A stretch of DNA of 5,204 bases from the NCBI GenBank assembly GCA_020428565.1, contig JAGQMT010000045.1:1-5204 (forward strand), written 5' to 3'. The notes under the pieces are model-generated. The model was not told where the DNA came from, did no database searches, and was given only the letters and a program-made list of their open reading frames with translations. The translations under genes were made by a program, and so were the position numbers. Below are positions 1-4,721 of the stretch, in pieces (position 1 is the first letter of the stretch; every line of letters starts with the position of its first letter). Source of the DNA: Candidatus Saccharimonadota bacterium (GTDB lineage: Bacteria > Patescibacteriota > Saccharimonadia > Saccharimonadales > JACDBH01).

Positions 1-1115
1 CCACTGATATTAACGTGCCCACCAGCAGAAGAACGATCACTAGCTACCGCAGATGCCTTCTGTCTAGCTTCCTTATCGTTTCTCACAACTTCAAATGTAT
101 CAGCAAATTCTGGCAAACTCTTCAGGCCAGATATAATCACAGGCATAGAAGGAGTAGCTTGCTTTAGAGCAACACCGTCAGTACCCTCTAGGCTTCTAAC
201 CTTGCCATAAGCGCCACCAGCGACAATCAAATCACCCAGTTTGAGCAAGCCTTCGGTTACTAACGCTCTAGCTACGGCCCCCTTCCCCTGCTCCATATGA
301 GACTCAATGATTAGACCCTTCGCAGGACCTTTAGACAACGACTTAAGATCTTCGACATCAGCCACCAACAAAACCATATCTAGAAGCTCTTTGACACCTT
401 GACTAGTCTTTGACGATACGCCCAAAACAACAGTATCACCACCCCACTCTTCTGGTAGAAGCTCGTGTTCCGACAACTGTTGCTTGATCCTATCAGGATT
501 AGCCTCCGGCTTATCTATCTTAGTAATGGCAACTATGATTTTAACCCCTGCCTTACGGGCAAATCTAATAGCTTCTAGTGTCTGTGGCTTTATACCATCG
601 TCAGCCGCGACTACTATAATCACCAGATCCGTAAGGTGTGCACCATGCTCACGAAGTGCAGCAAAGGCTTCATGCCCCGGGGTATCCAAAAAGGTAATAG
701 CCCTGTCGGCATGTTGAATATAATACGCCGATATATGCTGAGTAATACCACCAGCCTCACCTTTAACAACATTAGCGCCCCGAATACTGTCCAACAAGCT
801 AGTCTTACCGTGGTCAACATGACCCATCACCGCCACGACTGGCGGACGACTCACCGCATTAGCATCATTACTAGATCGATTACGAACAGGTTTTTCTGCG
901 ATACTCTCGCTATCACTATCCGCTCGAATCAAATCTACATCAAGCCCTAGTTCTTCAGTAATAATCTGCGCCGTATCAAAATCTATCTTCTCATTTACGG
1001 TTGCCAGAACTCCGTTTTTCATCAGTTCCGTAATAATCCTGACGACAGGCAAAGATAATCTATCGGCCAACTCACCAACTGTGATAGTACTGCCAATTTT
1101 TATAGTAGTCTTCAT
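1..1115 (-). CDS. infB: translation initiation factor IF-2, N-terminal 371 residues (C-terminus outside window)
   Basis: IF-2 is the cytoplasmic GTPase that places initiator fMet-tRNA on the 30S subunit and promotes 50S joining. My translation of the minus strand from the ATG at 1115 stays open to base 1. Residues 1-60 resemble a single short IF2-N helical domain, followed by a polar linker (61-90). The G domain carries G1 GHVDHGKT (98-105), the switch I threonine in GGITQH (T125), G3 DTPGH with the catalytic histidine (144-148), G4 TKID (198-201) and G5 SSK (234-236). Domain II follows from about residue 265 (KGLIIESHMEQGKG). G4 has Thr where IF-2 normally has Asn. The long N-terminal extension seen in E. 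coli IF-2 is absent. The start is supported by GAGAGG seven nt upstream. The gene lies 55 nt after the S1 gene with no terminator between, so the two are probably cotranscribed. The identification is firm. Confidence 0.97.
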   Translation of the reverse strand, partial: MKTTIKIGSTITVGELADRLSLPVVRIITELMKNGVLATVNEKIDFDTAQIITEELGLDVDLIRADSDSESIAEKPVRNRSSNDANAVSRPPVVAVMGHVDHGKTSLLDSIRGANVVKGEAGGITQHISAYYIQHADRAITFLDTPGHEAFAALREHGAHLTDLVIIVVAADDGIKPQTLEAIRFARKAGVKIIVAITKIDKPEANPDRIKQQLSEHELLPEEWGGDTVVLGVSSKTSQGVKELLDMVLLVADVEDLKSLSKGPAKGLIIESHMEQGKGAVARALVTEGLLKLGDLIVAGGAYGKVRSLEGTDGVALKQATPSMPVIISGLKSLPEFADTFEVVRNDKEARQKASAVASDRSSAGGHVNIS

Positions 1116-1170
1116 TACCTGTCCTCTCAATTTTTTATTTACAAATTATTACTAAATCCAAAACTAGCGA

Positions 1171-2238
1171 TTATTTTTCCTTTAAACTTAGGGCTATCTT
1201 CCTATTTTCTAAATCAATTTCAAGAATCTTAAAGTCTTTCTTTTCATTTAACTTAAATATCTCTGATGGATCTGCCGAATCATCTGAATCCTCATTCATC
1301 TCAGAAACATGCACCAAAGCCTCCACACTAGGACTTAGTTGAACAAAGGCTCCAAATGGTGTAATTCTGGTCACTTTCCCCTGTACAACGTCGTCTTTCT
1401 TGAACTTCTTCACCTCACCCAACCATGGATCGTCAGTCATCTGCTTTAGACTGAGAGATAGCCTGTCTTTATCAATAGCAATAATCTTAGCCTTAACTTC
1501 TTGGCCAGCCTTAATGTAATCCCGTGGATCCTCAACCCGCTCCCAGCTAATCTCTGAGATATGAATCAACCCCTCTATACCATTAACATTAACAAAGGCT
1601 CCAAAATCAATAACACCAGTGATGACACCATCGACAACATCATCAACCTTTAGCTCCGTTAGCTTAGATTGCATGTCATCCTTGATAGCTTCTTTCTCGG
1701 AAAATATCAACTTATTATCCTTGCGACTGGTGTCAAGAATACGAACCTTGAGTGGGATATTGACCAAGGCATTAAGTTTTTGCAAAATCTCGTCCTTGTC
1801 AGCACCAGAAACCCTTGGATAATGCTCCGCTGCCAACTGAGATACTGGCAAGAAGCCTCTGATGCCTTCCATCTCCACAAGCAAGCCACCCCTATTGGCG
1901 TCATAAGCTGTTATAGTAATAATCTCCTGACCATCGAACAGTTTCTGAACCTCGTCCCATCCACGATCCTTTGCTGCACGCTTCATGCTAAGTAATGCAT
2001 AGCCCTCGTCTAGTTCTGGGTCGACGACACTAACTGTAACCGTTTCGCCTTCCTCGACTTTTTGTCCATGACCAATCTCACGTCGCATGACGACACCAAC
2101 ACCACTGGCGCCTAGATCAACCCAAACTTCGTGCTTTCTTACAGAAGTAATTCTACCCTCTGTAACATCACCTGTTTTTAATTGTTGAATGTCTACGTCT
2201 TTCAGTAGGTCATCCATAGTAATCGCTGTTTTTGACAT
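1171..2238 (-). CDS. rpsA: 30S ribosomal protein S1-like protein with four S1 domains
   Basis: This is a 355-residue protein built of four S1 RNA-binding (OB-fold) repeats, at about 21-86, 102-181, 198-265 and 282-353. Repeats three and four are the most canonical, with DFGAFV (211-216) and PFGAFV (294-299) followed by GLIHISE and ALVHVSE. S1 proteins bind single-stranded mRNA and help load it on the 30S subunit. E. coli S1 has six repeats, while four-repeat forms occur in several Gram-positive and reduced-genome lineages, so ribosome attachment here is inferred. The open frame extends 17 codons further upstream, but AAAGGAGG (2249-2256) lies ten nt before the ATG at 2238 and only one nt before the intervening ATG at 2247, which fixes the start at 2238 (MSKTAITMDD). 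The gene is first in a unit with infB and has its own promoter at 2305-2333. Confidence 0.93.
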   Translation of the reverse strand: MSKTAITMDDLLKDVDIQQLKTGDVTEGRITSVRKHEVWVDLGASGVGVVMRREIGHGQKVEEGETVTVSVVDPELDEGYALLSMKRAAKDRGWDEVQKLFDGQEIITITAYDANRGGLLVEMEGIRGFLPVSQLAAEHYPRVSGADKDEILQKLNALVNIPLKVRILDTSRKDNKLIFSEKEAIKDDMQSKLTELKVDDVVDGVITGVIDFGAFVNVNGIEGLIHISEISWERVEDPRDYIKAGQEVKAKIIAIDKDRLSLSLKQMTDDPWLGEVKKFKKDDVVQGKVTRITPFGAFVQLSPSVEALVHVSEMNEDSDDSADPSEIFKLNEKKDFKILEIDLENRKIALSLKEK

Positions 2239-2304
2239 GATAAACATGCCTCCTTTATTCTGTGGTACGCCTTGGCGCATATACTCCATTCAGACTTATT
2301 TAAT

Positions 2305-2333
2305 ATTATACTCTGTTACCTATCTGTTAGCAA
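2305..2333 (-). promoter_or_regulatory. sigma70-type promoter of the S1-infB unit
   Basis: On the minus strand TTGCTA (2333-2328) and a perfect TATAAT (2310-2305) are separated by exactly 17 nt. Transcription should start near 2298, giving a 5' leader of about 60 nt that contains the strong Shine-Dalgarno site of the S1 gene. Two direct copies of TAACAGA, 11 bp apart, overlap the -35 end and the spacer. The prediction is from sequence only. Confidence 0.8.
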
Positions 2334-2365
2334 CATTATGTTTCACAACCACCCATTAGGCATAC

Positions 2366-2393
2366 TTGCGCATAATATTTTTATAGATATACT
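2366..2393 (+). promoter_or_regulatory. probable promoter of the ROK kinase gene, leaderless start
   Basis: TATACT (2388-2393) matches the -10 consensus at five of six positions. A weak -35, TTGCGC (2366-2371), lies 16 nt upstream. Initiation about seven nt after the -10 would fall at or next to the ATG at 2401. There is no Shine-Dalgarno-like purine run in the 25 nt before that ATG, which agrees with a leaderless mRNA. The -35 matches only three of six positions, so this call is tentative. Confidence 0.45.
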
Positions 2394-2400
2394 TATTCAT

Positions 2401-3219
2401 ATGTACTTAACTATTGATATAGGCGGAACCAAGACACTACTAGGTAAGATGACCAAAGATGGATCCATAGAAAAATCCATCAAATTCCCTACGCCAACTG
2501 AATACGACGAATTTATCAAGCAACTGGAAGATAATATTGCAACATTAACAACAGACAAATGGGAGATAGTTTGCGTCGCCGCCCCTGGCAAGATAGATAG
2601 AAGCACCGGATCTGTCATAGCTTTTGGCAACTTGGACTGGAAAAACGTTCCCATCGCACAAGACTTAGAAAAAATAGCCAAAACCAAGGCAATCATAGAA
2701 AACGACGCAAAACTAGCCGCCCTCTCTGAGGCGAGAGCCTTAAATCCACCACGAGCAAAAGTCGTATACCTAACCGTTAGCACAGGGATTGGTAGCGGAA
2801 CTGTCATTAATAATGTATTAGATCCAGATCTAATAGATGCAGAGGTTGGACACATGCTATTCGAAAGAGATGGTGAACTTGTTAAGTGGCAATCTTTTGC
2901 GAGTGGCAAAGCTATAGTCAAACGATTTGGCAAGCTAGCCAGCGAAATAGATGATCCAAAAATATGGCAAATTATAAGTCGTGATCTTGCAATTGGGATT
3001 ATAGATATAGTAGCCAATATCCAGCCAGATATCATCATCATAGGCGGTGGAGTCGGTAGCCACTTTCATAAGTACGGAGATATCCTCAATACTGAGCTCA
3101 AGCAATACGAAAGTCCCATGGTGCCAATACCCGCGGTCGTAGGCGCAAAACACCCAGAAGAAGCCGTAATCCACGGCTGTTATCAACTAATTCTTGACCA
3201 CTTACAGAAAAGTGATTGA
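2401..3219 (+). CDS. ROK-family sugar kinase (glucokinase-like)
   Basis: This is a 272-residue protein of the ROK family, which phosphorylates glucose or related sugars with ATP or, in the polyphosphate glucokinases, polyphosphate. Visible motifs are the N-terminal phosphate-binding DIGGTKT (6-12), ENDAKLAALSEA with the catalytic-base aspartate D102, STGIGSG (127-133), EVGHM (148-152) with the conserved Glu and His of the sugar site, and the C-terminal IIIIGGGVG (211-219). The CxCGxxGC zinc loop that usually follows the EVGHM motif is missing; the chain runs directly into WQSFASGKAI. Polyphosphate glucokinases also lack that loop, but the substrate and phosphate donor cannot be read from the sequence. 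The frame is open upstream to 2272. I chose 2401 because the family begins with a beta strand immediately before DIGGTKT. The gene overlaps the next one and was probably acquired or regulated with it as a two-gene unit. Confidence 0.9.
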   Translation: MYLTIDIGGTKTLLGKMTKDGSIEKSIKFPTPTEYDEFIKQLEDNIATLTTDKWEIVCVAAPGKIDRSTGSVIAFGNLDWKNVPIAQDLEKIAKTKAIIENDAKLAALSEARALNPPRAKVVYLTVSTGIGSGTVINNVLDPDLIDAEVGHMLFERDGELVKWQSFASGKAIVKRFGKLASEIDDPKIWQIISRDLAIGIIDIVANIQPDIIIIGGGVGSHFHKYGDILNTELKQYESPMVPIPAVVGAKHPEEAVIHGCYQLILDHLQKSD

Positions 3220-3679
3220 TTTCGATCAGTTATTATCTCTAGTATCGAGAGATTTTCCGAGTATAAAATTCAAGAGCGATACTCGCTTCGCCTGGTCTCC
3301 AGCCACAAACTCCGTACAATACAACTACTCAGGCGTCAGCACGGATAGCTACTCATTATTACATGAACTATCCCATGCACTCCTAGGGCACTCAAACTAC
3401 ACTAGAGATTTTGAACTAATAAGAATAGAGACCGAGGCATGGAATCAGGCTCGATTACTGGCGCGTAAATATGAAATATCTATAGATCAGGACTATATAC
3501 AAGACTGCATCGACACATACAGGGAATGGCTACACAGCAGGAGCCGTTGCCCACAATGTAATAACTCAGGGGTACAGATAGAACCAAACCATAACTATAA
3601 ATGCACAAACTGTGGGCAAATATGGCAAGTTTCCAATTCTAGGCTATGTAGATCCTACAGATCCACAAGCGAGCATTAA
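3212..3679 (+). CDS. HExxH metalloprotease-like protein with C-terminal zinc ribbon
   Basis: This is a predicted zinc metallopeptidase of about 155 residues. Counting from the GTG at 3212, HELSHALLGH lies at 51-60 (HExxH at 51-55), and a downstream ETEAW segment (73-77) offers a glutamate as third zinc ligand, an arrangement like the ImmA/IrrE (COG2856) proteases. A four-cysteine zinc ribbon (CPQC at 113-116, CTNC at 131-134) follows. I see no helix-turn-helix, signal peptide or membrane segment, so the protein is probably cytoplasmic. Substrates are unknown. There is no ATG start. GTG at 3212 overlaps the kinase stop by eight nt (GTGATTGA), which suits translational coupling; TTG at 3194 would add six residues. 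Neither has a convincing ribosome-binding site. The gene is clearly coding by its motifs; its exact family is uncertain. Confidence 0.78.
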   Translation: MIDFDQLLSLVSRDFPSIKFKSDTRFAWSPATNSVQYNYSGVSTDSYSLLHELSHALLGHSNYTRDFELIRIETEAWNQARLLARKYEISIDQDYIQDCIDTYREWLHSRSRCPQCNNSGVQIEPNHNYKCTNCGQIWQVSNSRLCRSYRSTSEH

Positions 3680-3909
3680 TTCTCTTCTAGAGTATAGCCT
3701 CTTGGCACATCAATACCATAGTCATTGCTCACATACGAACCGCTGTTCTCTACCCGTGAGTTATTAGATACTAGGTTGTAATCTACTGTAACCACAGATA
3801 AGACTTGCGATAACACAACGCCTATAGACAAGCCTATGATCAGCATTACTAGCCCATCAACCACTCTGCTGACATAAGAATCTTTACTGACGACATTATA
3901 ATAATCCAT
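3676..3909 (-). CDS. small single-pass membrane protein, unknown function
   Basis: I do not recognise this 77-residue protein. It has a short N-terminus with Lys9 and Arg15, one hydrophobic helix at about 17-40 (DGLVMLIIGLSIGVVLSQVL), and a polar, slightly acidic tail of 37 residues ending in GYTLEEN. The positive-inside rule suggests an N-in, C-out orientation. The frame is open up to 3957, but the ATG at 3909 has TGGAG six nt upstream (3916-3920) and is preferred. The stop codon overlaps that of the convergent metalloprotease gene by four bases. No strong promoter is visible directly upstream; it may be read from the KGG-gene promoter 400 nt away, through the hairpin at 3960-3985. The clear ribosome-binding site and the defined membrane helix support a real gene. 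Confidence 0.68.
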   Translation of the reverse strand: MDYYNVVSKDSYVSRVVDGLVMLIIGLSIGVVLSQVLSVVTVDYNLVSNNSRVENSGSYVSNDYGIDVPRGYTLEEN

Positions 3910-3959
3910 AATCAACTCCAAAATACATATTAGCTTGGCAAAAATAGACAGATACATCT

Positions 3960-3985
3960 CGACCCATAAATGAAATTATGAGTCG
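3960..3985 (-). terminator. intergenic hairpin, possible weak terminator or processing site
   Basis: Ten-base arms (3960-3969 and 3976-3985) enclose a six-nt loop. In the minus-strand RNA all ten pairs form, one of them a G-U; in plus-strand RNA that pair would be a C-A mismatch, so the minus strand is the likely functional one. It lies 12 nt after the stop codon of the KGG gene. The U-rich stretch begins only about 14 nt later, so efficient intrinsic termination is doubtful. RNA processing or 3' end protection is an alternative. Confidence 0.4.
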
Positions 3986-3997
3986 AATCTATCGGCC

Positions 3998-4195
3998 TTA
4001 GGCTTCTTTCTTCGTCCTACGGCTAATTCGGCCACCTTTTGCACCAGCAATCCTTGCGAGTTCACGGTTAGCGGCAAATCCACCAGTAGTACTCTTCTTG
4101 CCACCCATTGCACCAATACGTGCATAAAAATCAGCACCGTGCCTTGTTACATTTGTCTTTGCTGCAGCTTTGCCACCATTCTTTGTTCCGGCCAT
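3998..4195 (-). CDS. KGG-motif small basic protein (stress-protein-like)
   Basis: This 65-residue, strongly basic protein carries the KGG-type repeat (the 'stress-induced bacterial acidophilic repeat' motif, as in E. coli YciG): FYARIGAMGGKK at 23-34 and ELARIAGAKGGRISRRTKK at 45-63, joined by TTGGFAANR. Similar short KGG proteins are common in several bacteria and, from general knowledge, in CPR genomes. The biochemical role of the family is not established; the charge would allow nucleic-acid binding, but that is a guess. There is no signal peptide or membrane segment. AAGGAG (4202-4207), six nt before the ATG, fixes the start. The gene has a strong promoter and a structured leader of about 100 nt, which suggests high and possibly conditional expression. 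Confidence 0.85.
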   Translation of the reverse strand: MAGTKNGGKAAAKTNVTRHGADFYARIGAMGGKKSTTGGFAANRELARIAGAKGGRISRRTKKEA

Positions 4196-4296
4196 GTTCT
4201 TCTCCTTATATCTTTTATAAATAACACCTCGACAGAAAATATAAAGGGTCCTCCAGATATACTATCTGAAGAACCCTCATCAATTCCCTATTGATT
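4196..4296 (-). promoter_or_regulatory. structured 5' leader of the KGG gene (attenuator candidate)
   Basis: The inferred transcript start lies near 4296, so the leader is about 100 nt. It begins with a 6-bp hairpin (arms 4279-4284 and 4290-4295), followed by the long hairpin and U-rich tract described at 4234-4277, and ends with the Shine-Dalgarno site of the KGG gene. A 21-codon open frame (ATG at 4280, stop at 4215) spans the long hairpin. I recognise no known riboswitch class. The region may instead yield a separate short RNA ending at the terminator-like tract. Confidence 0.5.
4234..4277 (-). terminator. terminator-like hairpin inside the KGG leader
   Basis: Arms 4263-4277 and 4245-4259 form a 15-bp stem with a three-nt loop in minus-strand RNA, including two G-U pairs that would be C-A mismatches in plus-strand RNA. 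The stem is followed by UUAUAUUUUCU, a fair U-tract. It lies between the promoter and the coding start, so complete termination would silence the KGG gene; an attenuator or leaky terminator is the simplest reading. Confidence 0.65.
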
Positions 4297-4302
4297 ATGC
4301 TT

Positions 4303-4331
4303 ATAATAGCACAAGCTTAAACATAAGTCAA
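4303..4331 (-). promoter_or_regulatory. strong sigma70-type extended -10 promoter of the KGG gene
   Basis: On the minus strand TTGACT (4331-4326) and TATTAT (4308-4303) are 17 nt apart, and TGC sits directly before the -10, giving an extended -10 element. Both hexamers match the consensus at five of six positions. The start of transcription should be near 4296. Confidence 0.82.
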
Positions 4332-4423
4332 TACTAATCGTGCTTAATTATAGCTACTATAACCTCAAACTATAAATTCTGGACATAATACCTAGGTTAG
4401 ACGCTATACGAACAAAGAATAGG
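4332..4423. other. intergenic stretch with no recognised feature
   Basis: This AT-rich stretch between the KGG promoter and the outer terminator copy shows no open frame with a ribosome-binding site, no convincing promoter pair and no stem worth noting. It is the quiet part of the 410-nt gene-free interval between the KGG gene and 5S rRNA. Confidence 0.6.
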
Positions 4424-4454
4424 AAAAAAGCTCTCCTGTAAGGAGAGCTTTTTT
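4424..4454. terminator. bidirectional intrinsic terminator, outer copy
   Basis: Six A, a perfect GCTCTCCT/AGGAGAGC stem with loop GTA, and six T form a symmetrical hairpin that would work on either strand. It is the duplicate of the 5S terminator at 4571-4601, with one base changed (4432 versus 4579), and here the stem is fully paired. It would catch leftward read-through from the rRNA operon. Confidence 0.88.
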
Positions 4455-4467
4455 ATAATTCGGCATC
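4424..4467 (-). repeat. direct repeat copy 1: terminator plus 5S rRNA 3' tail
   Basis: These 44 bases match 4571-4614 at 43 positions, at an offset of 147 bp. Besides the terminator the copy includes ATAATTCGGCATC, whose last nine bases (TTCGGCATC) are the complement of the final nine nucleotides of 5S rRNA. The match stops at 4468. The bases before the six A are similar too (aatagg versus aatag). It is a partial duplication of the 5S end, not a second 5S gene. Confidence 0.9.
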
Positions 4468-4471
4468 CCAA

Positions 4472-4495
4472 GGTCAAGCAAAGCCTTGCTTGACC
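4472..4495. repeat. perfect 10-bp hairpin between the two repeat copies
   Basis: GGTCAAGCAA (4472-4481) and TTGCTTGACC (4486-4495) are perfect inverted repeats around a four-nt loop. No U-tract follows on either strand, so it is not an intrinsic terminator. It may be a folded arm of a small RNA or a remnant of the rearrangement. Confidence 0.75.
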
Positions 4496-4517
4496 GGCTA
4501 TCTTCTATAGTTTTCCT

Positions 4518-4539
4518 CTGGGAAAATAGCACGATGCCG
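4518..4539 (+). repeat. inverted 22-nt copy of the 5S rRNA 3' end
   Basis: The plus-strand sequence here, from CTGGGAAAATAG to CGATGCCG, is identical over 22 nt to the 3'-terminal part of the minus-strand 5S rRNA (complement of 4608-4629). The two copies are inverted and 68 bp apart. RNA read leftward through the terminator would contain a segment perfectly complementary to the 5S end. It has no 5S body and so is a fragment. Confidence 0.92.
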
Positions 4540-4570
4540 CCCATAGTTAATACTTTCAGTCAGTCAATAG

Positions 4571-4601
4571 AAAAAAGCCCTCCTGTAAGGAGAGCTTTTT
4601 T
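4571..4601 (-). terminator. intrinsic terminator of the rRNA operon
   Basis: This terminator starts five nt after the 5S 3' end. In the leftward RNA, AGCUCUCCUUACAGGAGGGCU is flanked by A and U runs; one pair is G-U, which would be C-A on the other strand, in agreement with leftward use. Six U follow the stem. Confidence 0.92.
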
Positions 4602-4614
4602 ATAATTCGGCATC
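4571..4614 (-). repeat. direct repeat copy 2: terminator plus 5S rRNA 3' tail
   Basis: This is the copy attached to the complete 5S gene and therefore presumably the parent of the copy at 4424-4467. It covers the terminator, a five-nt spacer and the last nine nt of 5S. Confidence 0.9.
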
Positions 4615-4721
4615 GTGCTATTTTCCCAGGCCTTGATTTGCCAAGTATAGTAACCGCTGAGAGGCTTAACTGCTGTGTTCGGAATGGTTACAGGTGTTTC
4701 CCTCACGCCATGGACACCGAA
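4606..4721 (-). rRNA. rrf: 5S ribosomal RNA
   Basis: The minus strand reads as a complete 5S rRNA of about 116 nt. The 5' nine bases (UUCGGUGUC) pair with the 3' nine bases (GAUGCCGAA) to form helix I, with two G-U pairs, and this sets both ends. The conserved loop B/C region is present as CCGAACACAGCAGUUAAGCC. It lies downstream of 23S in the usual operon order and is followed by an intrinsic terminator. The ends may shift by one or two bases. Confidence 0.93.

Noticed and set aside
484..950. Plus-strand open frames opposite infB
   Set aside because: They lie opposite the conserved G domain of IF-2 and show no protein motifs.
1619..1995. Plus-strand open frames opposite the S1 gene
   Set aside because: They are shadows of the S1-domain repeats, with no start signals.
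2239..2289. Upstream extension of the S1 protein by 17 residues
   Set aside because: The extension would place the strong Shine-Dalgarno site inside the coding region and is not S1-like.
2272..2400. Upstream extension of the ROK kinase
   Set aside because: The extra 43 residues precede the conserved N-terminal strand of the family and would overlap the S1 promoter.
2397..3041. Open frame of 214 codons on the minus strand, opposite the ROK kinase
   Set aside because: It is antisense to a gene with clear family motifs, has no recognisable domain or ribosome-binding site, and its composition (Ser/Ile/Leu-rich) is typical of an antisense shadow.
3910..3957. Upstream extension of the small membrane protein (16 residues)
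   Set aside because: A good ribosome-binding site (3916-3920) serves the ATG at 3909; none precedes 3957.
4461..4539. tRNA gene in the insert between the terminators
   Set aside because: I found no T-loop, anticodon stem or acceptor pattern; the stems do not fit a cloverleaf.
4424..4614. CRISPR array
   Set aside because: There are only two repeat copies, and they are explained by a terminator and the 5S end; there are no regular spacers or cas genes.
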